Assembly: GCA_028277725.1 (NCBI GenBank) | Contig: JANQFX010000112.1 | Coordinates: 1 to 64,000, forward strand | From: Thiohalocapsa sp. | GTDB taxonomy: Bacteria; Pseudomonadota; Gammaproteobacteria; Chromatiales; Chromatiaceae | Length of the DNA stretch: 64,000 nucleotides | Reading direction: 5' to 3' | Shown: positions 38,176-47,642 of the stretch, piece by piece | How positions within the stretch are numbered: the first letter of the stretch is position 1 | Layout: each line of letters begins with the position of its first letter | The notes under the pieces: model-generated | Told to the model about the DNA's origin: nothing | Databases searched by the model: none | What the model saw: only the letters and a program-made list of their open reading frames with translations | Position numbers and translations under genes: made by a program

Positions 38176-39225
38176 TCAGAAGTAGGCCCGACGAGCGAGG
38201 CGCTTGGCCTTAGGTGTCCCGATGTGGGGATACAGTTTGTGGTGCAGCGTTTCGACATGGCGGAAGGACATCCTCACCATGCATCGGGCCCCGTCAGGAC
38301 CGGAGCCGCCCCGGCGATGGAAGGCACGGACGTTGGCAATGACCAAGGTGTTCGGTTTGCCGACGGCCTGAAGCTCCCGCAACTCGCCTTTTCGGAATGC
38401 CCGTCCGAACACTTGCAGACGCCCGCTGGAATGCACTGGATGGGACACGCTTTTCCCCGCCTTCTGGCGTGCGATGTCTACACTGTAGAGGTATTCGTGG
38501 CGAAGGCGCTGCGGGGTGAGGCGATGACTTCGCGGGACAACGACAAAGGCGCCGTTATCGGCGGTACTCTCATTGATATACAGGAATGCCTTGTAAGAGG
38601 AGTAGAAGACATCTTGGTGCAGGACGATGTTATGCTCGTTGTCTTCTACATGTTGGTCGGCACGGGATTCTCGTTGGAAGTAAGCGCCGGGATCGTACTT
38701 GACGCGCCTGCCAAGCCCGGCGGAAACCAATGCCCAGATGTCGTCATTGCGGATGATATGCTGGACGGTGTCGGGATAGTACGTCGGGTCGATCTTGACC
38801 GACTCCTGCCGCACACCGGAGATGACGGCCGACTGGATGACATCGTCCATCGCGGTATATTTGCCGCTTGCCTTGTTGATCCTGTTCTCGGATCGGGTCT
38901 CGTTGACTGGTCGGTCGGGTGCGAAGGCCATGTCATACTCCCGCCGGACGTTGTCGAACACGTGGTCGGGCAGAAAGTCCGGAATCATGATCATCCCGTT
39001 CTCGATCAACTCCTCACCGAGCGGCACGAGGCGTTCTGGCAAGTGGCGCGTTGTGGGCCGGTGCAACAGGTGCTGATAAAGACAGCGTGCGGGTTGGAAT
39101 CCGGCACGATTCAACAGCTCTCCGCCAACCCAGGCCCTGGGTCGTTTCCAGAACACGCCGAGGTCGCTGATGGTTTTTGACCCATCGCTCAGGGACTTCG
39201 TGAAGTCCAGTGCCTTGGAAAGCAT
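38176..39225 (-). CDS. Phytanoyl-CoA dioxygenase (PhyH) family oxygenase
   Basis: A 349-aa Fe(II)/2-oxoglutarate-dependent oxygenase. The iron ligands are visible as HQD in NIVLHQDVFYSSYKAFLYIN and the distal His in VRAFHRRGGS, followed by an Arg for 2-oxoglutarate (ARCMVRMSF). PSRSHRL-like VVVPRSHRLTP is typical of PhyH. In polysaccharide clusters such enzymes hydroxylate sugar or lipid parts, but the substrate is unknown. It is the first gene of the leftward set PhyH, GT2-NeuA fusion, NeuB-like, dehydrogenase. Confidence 0.82.
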   Translation of the reverse strand: MLSKALDFTKSLSDGSKTISDLGVFWKRPRAWVGGELLNRAGFQPARCLYQHLLHRPTTRHLPERLVPLGEELIENGMIMIPDFLPDHVFDNVRREYDMAFAPDRPVNETRSENRINKASGKYTAMDDVIQSAVISGVRQESVKIDPTYYPDTVQHIIRNDDIWALVSAGLGRRVKYDPGAYFQRESRADQHVEDNEHNIVLHQDVFYSSYKAFLYINESTADNGAFVVVPRSHRLTPQRLRHEYLYSVDIARQKAGKSVSHPVHSSGRLQVFGRAFRKGELRELQAVGKPNTLVIANVRAFHRRGGSGPDGARCMVRMSFRHVETLHHKLYPHIGTPKAKRLARRAYF

Positions 39226-40039
39226 GGCTAGTACCTAAGGGTGCTTGGTTTCAGGGCAGGTAGCTATTGGGCAAAAGAAGCCGCTTTGCACGCACGGAAA
39301 ACTCGGGCTGGCCGCGAAGGGCAGGAGCTCCGCATGCTGCGGCTCGATCGGGCAAGGGCTTGGGAAACGGAGCAAAGCAGCAACCAAGCCATGCTCACAA
39401 CAGGACGCTTCGGATCTCTAAGTACTGCACGGAAGGCATTGGTCGAGGTCCCCTTGCGCGCCCGGCGCGCGCTTGTCACGCGAAGTGCGCGACTTGTGTT
39501 CCGTGTATATCCGCTCGGCGGCTCTGAGACTATCGTCCGACACGACTCCTGCGGCACCCAAGAGCGCCTGCGCTCGGCTCTCTACGGCCGGCAGCAGCGG
39601 CAGCGATGGCACGCGTGCCGTTGGAGGCGGCCCATTTTGCCACGTAGGTTGGCTCTCCGGCGGGCGCAGGCGCAGCAGACCTGGCGCGCTGCCCGAGGTT
39701 ATAGCATATGCGTCCAAAGAAGCAGGATGCAGAAACGGCACTGCACCGGCATGTTGGCTCACCGCTCTGGCCCCTTGTGGTTTTGTCGGTTGCCAAAGGT
39801 TACGGATCGCCCTCCACTGTCGGCCAGTAGATGGAGGTCCGAGTCGAACGGTATGATGAGCAGCCGACCCCGTCACAGGCCATCCCAAGTGGACGCGGGG
39901 CCTATCCGGGTGCGACTGCGCCGACAAGCGTGCTTTATCTGAGCGATCCTTCGCGTCGTTCCGGCCAGGCCAATCCACCGCAAGGCGCGGCCCAAAGTCA
40001 CGGTTGCCGAGCCAGCCACAAGCAACAGAAAGGGCACCA
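39226..40039. other. Gap of about 0.8 kb at the right edge of the polysaccharide island
   Basis: Open frames of 88 to 233 codons exist on both strands, but they overlap each other, are rich in R, S and A, and show no domain. I see no transposase signature here either. It contains the promoter of the PhyH set on one side and of rlmD on the other. Confidence 0.4.
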
Positions 40040-41365
40040 TTGGGCAAGAAGCGTAAGCCGCTGCCGACCGAGCCGGTCGAGGCGGAGATCACCTCCCTGA
40101 GTCACGACGCCCGCGGCGTCACCCACGTCGACGGCAAGGCCGTTTTCATCCCCGGTGCGCTGCCCGGCGAGCGGATCATGTTCCGCTTTACACGCCGCGC
40201 CCGCCGCCACGACGAGGGCGTGGTCACGGAGGTGCTGCGAGCGGCGGCCGAGCGTGTCGTGCCGCGCTGCGCCCACTTCGGTGTCTGCGGGGGCTGTGCC
40301 TTGCAGCACATGGGCCCGGATGCGCAGGTGCGAATGAAACAGGACCTGCTGCGCGAGACGCTGATCCGCATCGGGCGGGTCGAGCCGGAGCGGTGGCTGG
40401 CGCCGCTGCGGTCCGAGCCCTGGGGCTACCGACGCAAGGCGCGGCTCGGTGTGCGCTGGGTGGCCAAGAAGGGCAGGGTGCTGGTGGGGTTTCGGGAGCG
40501 CGGCTCCTCGTTCATTGCCGACCTGTCCCTCTGTCATGTGTTGCGGCCGGAGGTGGGGGAACGTCTGCTCGCGCTGGCGGCCCTGGTGGAGTCGCTCTCC
40601 ATCCGTGAGCGTCTGCCACAGATCGAGGTAGCCCAGGGTGACGGCCCGACGGTGCTGGTGTTTCGCGTGCTGGACCCCCCGAGCGCCGAGGACGAGGCCA
40701 AGCTGCTCGCCTTCGCCAGCGAGACCGGGTTGCACGTCTACGTGCAGCCGGGCGGCAACGAGTCCATCGTGCCCCTGCCGGGGCAGGAGACAGAGCTCAG
40801 CTACCGCCTGCCGGCGCAGGGGCTGGAACTCGGTTTCGAGCCCTACGATTTCACCCAGGTCAACCTGGAACTCAACCGCCGCATGATCGACCAGGCTCTG
40901 ACGCTGCTGGAGCCCGAGTCGGGCGAGCGCGTGCTGGATTTGTTCTGCGGGCTCGGCAACTTCACCCTGCCCATCGCCCGTCGGGCCGGATCGGTGGTGG
41001 GCGTCGAGGGCGATGGGGGCCTGGTGGCGCGTGGGCGCCACAACGCCGAGCGCAACGGCATTGCCAATGTCGGCTTTCAGGTCGCGGACCTCTACGGCGA
41101 GCCCACCGCGGCCGCACCCTGGCATAGTCAGCGCTTCGACCGCGCCCTGCTGGACCCGCCGCGCAGTGGCGCCCGGGAGGTGCTGGACCCGCTCGTCGCC
41201 ACCGGCGTCCGGCGCCTGGTGTATGTCTCCTGTTACCCCTCGACCCTGGCGCGCGACGCGGAGCACCTGGTACACGAGCATGGTTTTCGGCTCACCGCCG
41301 CCGGTGCCATGGACATGTTTCCGCATACCGCGCACCTGGAGTCCATGGCCGTCTTCGAGCGCTGA
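40040..41365 (+). CDS. rlmD: 23S rRNA (uracil-1939-C5)-methyltransferase
   Basis: RlmD methylates U1939 of 23S rRNA. The protein has an N-terminal TRAM domain (ITSLSHDARGVTHVDGKAVF), the iron-sulfur cysteines CAHFGVCGGCALQH plus SLCHVL, the SAM-binding block VLDLFCGLGNFTLPIA, and the catalytic Cys in VYVSCYPSTLARD after LLDPPRSGA. TTG 40040, with GAAAGGG seven bases upstream, is preferred (441 aa); an earlier TTG at 40004 is in frame. In pseudomonads this gene directly follows cysM. Confidence 0.92.
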   Translation: MGKKRKPLPTEPVEAEITSLSHDARGVTHVDGKAVFIPGALPGERIMFRFTRRARRHDEGVVTEVLRAAAERVVPRCAHFGVCGGCALQHMGPDAQVRMKQDLLRETLIRIGRVEPERWLAPLRSEPWGYRRKARLGVRWVAKKGRVLVGFRERGSSFIADLSLCHVLRPEVGERLLALAALVESLSIRERLPQIEVAQGDGPTVLVFRVLDPPSAEDEAKLLAFASETGLHVYVQPGGNESIVPLPGQETELSYRLPAQGLELGFEPYDFTQVNLELNRRMIDQALTLLEPESGERVLDLFCGLGNFTLPIARRAGSVVGVEGDGGLVARGRHNAERNGIANVGFQVADLYGEPTAAAPWHSQRFDRALLDPPRSGAREVLDPLVATGVRRLVYVSCYPSTLARDAEHLVHEHGFRLTAAGAMDMFPHTAHLESMAVFER

Positions 41366-41386
41366 GAGAGTGGAGGGTAGAATCCC

Positions 41387-41854
41387 ATGGGTATCGAGAT
41401 CGAACGCAAATTCCTGGTCGTGGGCGAGTCCTGGCGCAACGCAGTGGAGTCGCAGACCCGGGTGATGCAGGGCTATATCGCCGCTGGAGACAATGCGACG
41501 GTCCGCGCCCGCCTCGCGGGTGAACGAGGTTTCCTCACCATCAAGGGCATGATGCAGGGCGCGAGCCGTGCCGAGTACGAGTACGAGATCCCGCCGGACG
41601 ACGCGGTGTCGCTGTTGCGTGACCTGGCCATCTCGCCGCCGATCGACAAGGTCCGCTACCGGGTGCGCTGCGGCGCGCACGTCTGGGACTTGGATGTCTT
41701 CGCCGGCGAGAACGCCGGGTTGGTGATGGCGGAGGTGGAGCTGACGCGAGAGGACGAGACCTTCGAGATGCCCGGCTGGGCGGGAGAGGAGGTCACGGGC
41801 GACGGCCGGTACTACAACGTCAACCTCGCACGCAAACCCTTCCAGCACTGGTGA
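41387..41854 (+). CDS. CYTH domain protein (triphosphate tunnel enzyme)
   Basis: The 155-aa product opens with MGIEIERKFLV, the ExExK signature of the CYTH superfamily, followed by basic and acidic residues of the tunnel (RARLAGERGFLTIKG, EYEYEIP, KVRYRV, WDLDVFAGENAGLVMAEVEL). Bacterial stand-alone members are mostly inorganic triphosphatases. A GAGAGTGGAGGG stretch precedes the ATG. It follows rlmD by 21 bp. Confidence 0.88.
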   Translation: MGIEIERKFLVVGESWRNAVESQTRVMQGYIAAGDNATVRARLAGERGFLTIKGMMQGASRAEYEYEIPPDDAVSLLRDLAISPPIDKVRYRVRCGAHVWDLDVFAGENAGLVMAEVELTREDETFEMPGWAGEEVTGDGRYYNVNLARKPFQHW

Positions 41855-41924
41855 GCCTGCATGGCGCACCTGGTCTTACGAGACCTGGCAGCACCCGCAC
41901 GGATCGGCCCGCGATCGAGCACCC

Positions 41925-43454
41925 ATGCGACGTCGTGACCTGCTGAACTCGCTGGCGACGGTGCCATTTGCTGGCCTTGGAGCTGGGCTGGGCGCGAGCT
42001 TGGGAACCGGCTGCGCGCGGCTGCCGGACGTCGAGTCCGGTCTGCGCTTTGCGCTGGCGACGACACCCAAGAATCTCGACCCGCTGCGCGCCACAGACGC
42101 GGTGTCGGAGCGCGTCAACCGGCTGCTCTATGCCCGCCTGGTGGGCTTCGACGCGGCCAGCCGGCCGGTCCCCGGCATCGCCGACTACCAGCGGCTCACC
42201 CCGACGCGCTGGCGATTTCGTCTGCGTGAGGGCAGCGCCCCCTTCAGCGACGGCACACCGCTGCGCGCGGCGGACGTCGCCGCGACCTACGGCGCGGTGC
42301 TCGACCCCTCCACGGGTTCCCATCACCGCGCGGTGCTGTCGGTGATCGAGCGCATACGGGTGCTGGACGAGCGCCGCCTGGAGTTTGAACTGCACGAGCC
42401 GAAGCCCCTGTTCCCTTACCACTTGGCGCTCGGCATCCAGCCCGCCCGGCTCATCGAGGCCGGCCACGGGTTCCAGCGCGAGCCGGTGGGCAGCGGCCCG
42501 CTGCGACTCGCCGATTGGCCCTCGCCGGGGCGGCTGTCGCTGGTCCGGCGCCGGGATGGCCGGCGTATCGACCTGCTCACCGTCAAGGACCCGAACGTAC
42601 GCGTCATGAAGCTGTTACGCGGCGAGGTGCAGCTGATGCAGAACGACCTGCCGCCGGAGCTGGTCGGCTATCTGGATCGGCAACCGCGGGTGCGGGTGGA
42701 GCGGGCGCGAGGGGTCAACTTCTCCTACCTCGGCTTCAACCTCGCGGACCCGGCGACTGGGCGTGCCGAGGTGCGGCAGGCCATCGCTCACGCCGTGGAT
42801 CGCGCCGCGATCCTGCGTTGGCTGTTCAAGGGCAACGGGCGGCTAGCGGAGGCCCTGTTCCCCCCGGAGCACTGGGCGGGAGCGGATGATCTCGCGCCCC
42901 ATGCATTCGATCCGCAGCGGGCGCGCCGGCTGCTCGCGCGGGCGGGGTATGGGCCGGAGCGGCCGTTGACGCTGTCTTACAAGACCTCCAGCGACCCCTT
43001 CCGGCTGCGGCTGGCGACGGTGATCCAGGCGCAGCTGGCCGAGGTGGGAATCCGGGTGCGGGTGCAGAGCTACGACTGGGGAACCTTCTTCGGCGACATC
43101 AAGGCGGGGCGCTTCCAGCTCTACAGCCTCACCTGGGTGGGAATCCGAAGCCCGGACATCTTCCGCTACGCCTTCCACGGCAGCGCGCTGCCACCGGACG
43201 GCGCCAACCGCGGTCGCTATCTCAGCTCCGACGCGGATGCGCTCATCGACGTCGCCGCCGCCACCGCGGAACGGGCACGGCAGGCGGCCCTGTACCGCGA
43301 GCTGCAGCACCTACTGCACCGCGATTTGCCATACCTGCCGTTGTGGTTCGAGGACCAGGTGCTCGCCGCACGCGAGGGCGTCTCGGGCTATCGTCTGGCC
43401 CCGGACGGGCAGTACGATGGACTCGTGGACGTCGAGGTCGCCGCGCCCGCGTAG
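41925..43454 (+). CDS. Peptide-type ABC transporter substrate-binding protein (SBP family 5)
   Basis: The 509-aa product is an extracytoplasmic binding protein. RRRDLLNSL and the lipobox-like LGTGC suggest export by Tat or Sec, perhaps as a lipoprotein. Family-5 features include FALATTPKNLDPLRA, RWRFRLREGSAPFSDGTPLR, the VNFSYLGFNLADP strand and VRQAIAHAVDRAAIL. Usual ligands are peptides, nickel or heme. No permease or ATPase genes adjoin it, so it may work with a transporter elsewhere. Confidence 0.85.
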   Translation: MRRRDLLNSLATVPFAGLGAGLGASLGTGCARLPDVESGLRFALATTPKNLDPLRATDAVSERVNRLLYARLVGFDAASRPVPGIADYQRLTPTRWRFRLREGSAPFSDGTPLRAADVAATYGAVLDPSTGSHHRAVLSVIERIRVLDERRLEFELHEPKPLFPYHLALGIQPARLIEAGHGFQREPVGSGPLRLADWPSPGRLSLVRRRDGRRIDLLTVKDPNVRVMKLLRGEVQLMQNDLPPELVGYLDRQPRVRVERARGVNFSYLGFNLADPATGRAEVRQAIAHAVDRAAILRWLFKGNGRLAEALFPPEHWAGADDLAPHAFDPQRARRLLARAGYGPERPLTLSYKTSSDPFRLRLATVIQAQLAEVGIRVRVQSYDWGTFFGDIKAGRFQLYSLTWVGIRSPDIFRYAFHGSALPPDGANRGRYLSSDADALIDVAAATAERARQAALYRELQHLLHRDLPYLPLWFEDQVLAAREGVSGYRLAPDGQYDGLVDVEVAAPA

Positions 43455-43516
43455 CCGGCAGTGCCGACCCCCCGGTCGACAGGTCGCCAAGCGGGATGTT
43501 GCCGCGCGGACCGACC

Positions 43517-44005
43517 TCAGCGCACCAGATCGACGATGCGCCAGTCGCGGCCGATGAGGCCCAGAACGACATGGGTCTCGCTGCCGATGGGGCCGACGCG
43601 GATGACGAAGCGGTTCCAGGATTCGAAGAAGGAGAAGTCGATGGCGTCGATGAACAGCGCCGGGCGGCTCTCGGTGGTCCGCTCCGCCGCCTCGCGCAAG
43701 GTGCTCTGCACCCACTGCAGCGTGATGCCCTGCTCCAGCGCCGCGTCTCCCAGTCGCGACAGATTACTGCGCAGCCACTGCACCACCTGATCCGCCCCCT
43801 GGCCGGCGCGGGGTTCGAACGCGGGCACCAGCGTGTTGAGACGTGCACCGTAGGCGGCCTGGATGGCCGGTAGGTCGACGTAGGGCGTCAGGGCCTTGGC
43901 GTCCGTCTCGCGCACGGCGTCGTCGAGCCGGAAGACGGTGTAATAGGGCCACAGGCCATAGCCGAGCAGCGCGAGCAGGAATAGGGAGCCGAACAGGCGT
44001 GCCAT
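43517..44005 (-). CDS. DUF2939 membrane-anchored protein
   Basis: A 162-aa protein with an N-terminal membrane anchor or signal (LFGSLFLLALLGYGLWPYYT) and a periplasmic domain that fits DUF2939: YYTVFRLDDAVRETDAKALT, VDLPAIQ and the C-terminal FESWNRFVIRV and GRDWRIVDLVR. Function unknown. It faces the peptide-binding protein gene and is divergent from cca. Confidence 0.8.
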   Translation of the reverse strand: MARLFGSLFLLALLGYGLWPYYTVFRLDDAVRETDAKALTPYVDLPAIQAAYGARLNTLVPAFEPRAGQGADQVVQWLRSNLSRLGDAALEQGITLQWVQSTLREAAERTTESRPALFIDAIDFSFFESWNRFVIRVGPIGSETHVVLGLIGRDWRIVDLVR

Positions 44006-44267
44006 CGGACCGATCTCTTGGGGCGAAGCAGTCGAGGATTCTAGCGGTTCCAGGGGGCGGCGTGGCGGTCGTCGGCGAGAGACATCGACGCGGTCTGCAG
44101 TTGCGGCCTAGGCGAGCGCTGTCGTCGGCGCGCCGGTGGTTATAATCGAGCATCACCTTAGCGACGGGGGCACGGATGGCAGAGCGACCGACAGTTCGAT
44201 CACCGCGGCCTGCCGGTGCGCACACAACCCGGTCTCGGGCGGTGGCGCGTGCGGGTGTGTGCAACCG

Positions 44268-45524
44268 ATGAGCGCCGCTCCGACGGATGGTCTCGAGATC
44301 TACCTCGTCGGCGGTGCGGTTCGCGATCGGCTGCTGTGCCTGCCCGTCGACGAGCTCGATTATGTGGTGGTCGGCGCCAGCCCACAGGAGATGCTGCGAC
44401 GCGGCTTCACGCAGGTGGGCAAGGACTTCCCCGTATTCCTGCATCCAGAAACCAAGGACGAGTACGCCCTCGCCCGGACGGAGCGCAAGTGCGCCCCCGG
44501 GTACCATGGCTTCGAAGTGCATACCGCGCCGGACGTGACCCTGGATCAGGACCTCGCGCGCCGCGATCTCACCATCAACGCCCTCGCCGAGGATTGGGAC
44601 GGCGCCATCATCGACCCCTTTGGCGGGCTCGATGACCTCAAGGCCCGGGTGCTGCGACACGTCTCGCCGGCCTTTGTCGAGGACCCGGTCCGCATCCTGC
44701 GCCTGGCGCGTTTCGCGGCCCGCTTCCACGAACTCGGCTTCGTCGTCGCGGACGAGACCATGGCCCTGATGGACGAGATGGTGCAGGCCGGGGAGGTGGA
44801 TGCACTGGTACCGGAGCGCGTCTGGCAGGAGATGGCCAAGGCGCTGAGCGAGTCGCATCCGTCCCGCTTCTTCGAGGTCCTGCGCGCCTGCGGTGCCCTG
44901 GCGCGGTTGCTGCCGGAGCTGGACCGGCTCTGGGGCATTCCGCAGCCGGCCGATTGGCACCCGGAGATCGACACCGGTCTGCATGTCATGATGGTGGTGG
45001 ACAAGGCCGCGGAGCTTTCCGTCTCCGCCGAGGTGCGTTACGCCGCCCTGTGCCACGATCTGGGCAAGGGGCTCACTCCCGCCGAGATGCTGCCGCGCCA
45101 TCGCGGGCACGAGGAACGCGGCGTCGACCTGATCGCCGATATCTGCGAGCGCTTCCGCGTGCCGAAGCGGTTCTGCGAGCTCGCGCGTATCACCGCGCGC
45201 TATCACGGACAGGTGCATCGGGCGGCGGAGCTGCGTCCGCAGACCATGCTGGCCCTGTTCGAGGGCGTGGACCTGTTTCGCCGGCCGCAACGCCTGGAGC
45301 AGATGCTGCTCGCCTGCGAGGCGGACTTCCGCGGTCGCATCGGCTTCGAGGAGCGGCCCTATCCCCAAGGCGACCTGGTACGCCGGTGCGCGCGCGCGGC
45401 CCAGGGATTGGATGTGCGCGCCATCGCCGCCGCAGCCGCCGAACCGAGTCGCATCCCGGAGGACATTCGCCGTGCTCGGCTGGCCGCAATCCGCGGGGTG
45501 CTGCGGCGGCCCGATGCGGACTGA
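44268..45524 (+). CDS. cca: Multifunctional tRNA CCA-adding enzyme
   Basis: Adds CCA to tRNA 3' ends; the gammaproteobacterial form also has an HD phosphohydrolase domain. From ATG 44268 the product is 418 aa, the usual length; the frame is open for 44 codons upstream but these do not resemble the family. IYLVGGAVRDRLL and DELDYVVVGA give the nucleotidyltransferase motif, RRDLTINALAED, DPVRILRLARFAARF the class II core, and LCHDLGKG with RHRGHEERG the HD domain. Confidence 0.93.
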   Translation: MSAAPTDGLEIYLVGGAVRDRLLCLPVDELDYVVVGASPQEMLRRGFTQVGKDFPVFLHPETKDEYALARTERKCAPGYHGFEVHTAPDVTLDQDLARRDLTINALAEDWDGAIIDPFGGLDDLKARVLRHVSPAFVEDPVRILRLARFAARFHELGFVVADETMALMDEMVQAGEVDALVPERVWQEMAKALSESHPSRFFEVLRACGALARLLPELDRLWGIPQPADWHPEIDTGLHVMMVVDKAAELSVSAEVRYAALCHDLGKGLTPAEMLPRHRGHEERGVDLIADICERFRVPKRFCELARITARYHGQVHRAAELRPQTMLALFEGVDLFRRPQRLEQMLLACEADFRGRIGFEERPYPQGDLVRRCARAAQGLDVRAIAAAAAEPSRIPEDIRRARLAAIRGVLRRPDAD

Positions 45525-45616
45525 GGCGCCGTGGCGGCGTGTTTCCCCAATCTGGATACTGGTACCATGCCGGCGCTTTGGTCTCGTAGCGGCGAACCGG
45601 CGCTTTGGAGAGCTTC

Positions 45617-46117
45617 ATGACACAGCCCTTGTACGCGGCGACCCCCTCGGTATGGCGCATGCGCCCGTTGGGCACCCTGGTGGCCTGGCTACTGCTGCTG
45701 GCCGGTGCCTACATCGTAGTCAGCGGCCAGGTGCCATACCTGAGCCAACTGTTGGAGTCAGTGGAGCTTCCGCCCTTGGCGGACAAGTGGGCCCAGATCC
45801 ACTACGTTGGCTATCTGCTCATTGCCTGGGGATGCCTGCAGCTGCTGGGCTGGTGGCTGCAAACCCGCTTCGACCGGCTCGAGATCACCGGGCGCGATTT
45901 GGTCTGGACCCATGGCTTTCTGAGCAAGCAGTACACCGAAACCAACATGCAGTCGATCCGCACTGTTCGGGTGCGTCAATCCCTCCTGCAGCGATTGATG
46001 AACGCCGGCGATATCGAGATCTACACCAACGGTGACGAGCCGGAACTGAGCATCCGCGGCCTGCCGCAACCCGGGGAGATCCGCGCCGTGATCAAGCAGC
46101 AGACGGCCGAGGTCTGA
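45617..46117 (+). CDS. PH-domain (bPH2-type) membrane protein
   Basis: From ATG 45617, nine bases after GGAG, the product is about 166 aa. It has two membrane helices (LGTLVAWLLLLAGAYIVVSG; YVGYLLIAWGCLQLLGWWL) followed by a bacterial PH domain: TRFDRLEITGRDLVWTHGFL, the MQSIRTVRVRQSLLQRLMN block and GDIEIYTNGDEPEL. Such proteins are common small membrane proteins of unknown role. It lies between cca and an amino-acid-binding protein gene, four bases from the latter. Confidence 0.8.
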   Translation: MTQPLYAATPSVWRMRPLGTLVAWLLLLAGAYIVVSGQVPYLSQLLESVELPPLADKWAQIHYVGYLLIAWGCLQLLGWWLQTRFDRLEITGRDLVWTHGFLSKQYTETNMQSIRTVRVRQSLLQRLMNAGDIEIYTNGDEPELSIRGLPQPGEIRAVIKQQTAEV

Positions 46118-46121
46118 GCCG

Positions 46122-47018
46122 GTGTGCCGCGCAGCCCTGTGCTCGATGCGCAGCCGCGCCCGGCAGGTTCGCCTCGGGGTCGCCTGTCTCGCGTTGGCGC
46201 TGCTGTTGCCGCCCGCCGTCGTCGCTGATACCGGCGTGCTGGATCGCATCAAGACTGCCAGGACCATTACCATCGCCTACGACCCGAACGCCTATCCCCT
46301 ATCGTTCAAGGACGCCGATGGACGACCGCGCGGTTACTCGGTGGACCTCTGCTCCCGCATTGTCACCGCTGTGAAGAACCACCTTGGCCTGGATGCGTTG
46401 GAGGTCGCCTGGGTCGAGGGCAATACCCCGCGCCGCATCGCCGCCGTAGCCAATGGCGAGGCCGATATCGAGTGCGGCACCACGACCATGACCCTGGCGC
46501 GCCAGCGGCAGGTGGACTTCGGCAACGTGGTGTTCGTGGAGTCCGGCGGCGTCCTGACCAAAGCCAAGGCACGCATCGTTGCCATCGAGGACCTCGGTGG
46601 CAAGAAGCTCGGTGTCATCCCCGAGACCACCACCGAGCGTCGCCTGCGGCCACTGCTCGAGCAGCGCCTGATCAACGTCGAGCTGATCCCTATCAAGGAC
46701 GTTCGCGATGGCCGGGAGCAACTGGTGGCCGGAGAGCTGGACGCCGTCGCCGGCGACCGGCTGCTGCTCATCGGGCAGGTGGCCGAGGCCGGCGACCCGA
46801 GCGAGTTCAGCCTTCTCGATCCCGAGTTCTCGGTGGAGCCCTACGCCTTCGCGGTGCCCCGTGACGATGCGGACTTCCGTTTGGTGGTGAACACCGCGCT
46901 GGCACAGCTCTATCGGACGCATGAGGTGGACCGGGTCTTCGAGCGCTGGTTCGGCGAGGACTCCGAGCCGACGTCGCTACTGGAGACGGTCTACTTCATC
47001 TACGGATTCGCGGATTAG
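46122..47018 (+). CDS. Amino-acid ABC transporter substrate-binding protein (SBP family 3)
   Basis: The 298-aa product has a signal peptide (VRLGVACLALALLLPPAVVA) and the family-3 fold: TITIAYDPNAYPLSFKDADG, RGYSVDLCSRIV, the Arg/Asp ligand region ADIECGTTTMTLARQRQVDF and KLGVIPETTTERRL. It resembles GltI-type glutamate/aspartate binders. GTG 46122 is taken as the start; ATG 46146 is an alternative. No permease genes follow, so the partner transporter is elsewhere or the protein serves as a sensor. Confidence 0.85.
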   Translation: MCRAALCSMRSRARQVRLGVACLALALLLPPAVVADTGVLDRIKTARTITIAYDPNAYPLSFKDADGRPRGYSVDLCSRIVTAVKNHLGLDALEVAWVEGNTPRRIAAVANGEADIECGTTTMTLARQRQVDFGNVVFVESGGVLTKAKARIVAIEDLGGKKLGVIPETTTERRLRPLLEQRLINVELIPIKDVRDGREQLVAGELDAVAGDRLLLIGQVAEAGDPSEFSLLDPEFSVEPYAFAVPRDDADFRLVVNTALAQLYRTHEVDRVFERWFGEDSEPTSLLETVYFIYGFAD

Positions 47019-47340
47019 GGCAAGGCTCATTGTTCGACGTTTCCGGGAACCAACGAGCGAAGAGATCGACCTCGAAGACTACGAAGTCCACGAAGGGGAA
47101 CAGTCAAAGCGCCTATCTACTCCTCTTTCATCGCACTCTTGGGGTGCGTCGTGGTGTCAGCCTTTGCGGCGCTGCGGATAGGCCGTCGTCGCAGTGCCTC
47201 GTCTAGCGGCCGCCGGTCCGACTCGCGGTGTTCACTGGAGCGAGCTACCGGGGTCAACGCGGTGGCGTTCGCGTCACCCCGGATCCTGGTCCGTTACTCG
47301 CGCGGCGTTGGCTTGAACTTGGTCCGATTTCGGAGCGCAC
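47019..47340. other. Gap without a gene
   Basis: No domain-bearing frame is seen in these 322 bases. Short open frames run through from the neighbouring genes but start inside them. Confidence 0.4.
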
Positions 47341-47550
47341 ATGTTTGAGTGGATTTTCCTGCCGGAGGCGTGGCTGGCGCTGGTGACCCTCACCGCGCTG
47401 GAGATCGTCCTCGGCATCGACATGCACATCCCCAAGGGCTACATCTACTTCGCCATGGGCTTCTCGGTGGCGGTGGAAATGCTCAACATCCGCATGCGCA
47501 AGCGGCGGACGGCACCGGTGCAACTGCACCGGCAGGGGCCGGTGGACTGA
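47341..47550 (+). CDS. TerC-family protein with most of its middle deleted
   Basis: The 69-aa open frame joins the start of a TerC protein, MFEWIFLPEAWLALVTLTAL followed by EIVLGID, directly to the last helix, HIPKGYIYFAMGFSVAVEML. In intact TerC proteins (about 240 aa) these pieces are separated by some 170 residues with five or more helices, including the conserved Asp residues thought to bind metal. The frame is kept across the junction at about 47421. A two-helix peptide could still be made but it can hardly be a TerC transporter; I regard it as a relic. Confidence 0.75.
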   Translation: MFEWIFLPEAWLALVTLTALEIVLGIDMHIPKGYIYFAMGFSVAVEMLNIRMRKRRTAPVQLHRQGPVD

Positions 47551-47642
47551 GCTCCGCGGATGATTCTGGCGGCAAGGGGACCGCTCGCCTGATCAGGCAG
47601 CATTCGGCCGACGCGGCGCAGGCGCAGCGCAGCGCGTCGGCG

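Noticed and set aside
40004-40039. Earlier TTG start for rlmD
   Set aside because: Adds 12 residues with no family similarity; the TTG at 40040 has a better ribosome-binding site.
39241-40092. Overlapping open frames of 224 and 233 codons on opposite strands before rlmD
   Set aside because: They overlap each other, have shadow-like composition and no recognisable domain; likely non-coding at the island border.
47349-47642. N-terminal extension of the DUF218 frame across the TerC relic
   Set aside because: The frame is open but antisymmetric to the TerC reading and composed of G/A/H-rich shadow sequence; a start at 47643 fits the family better.
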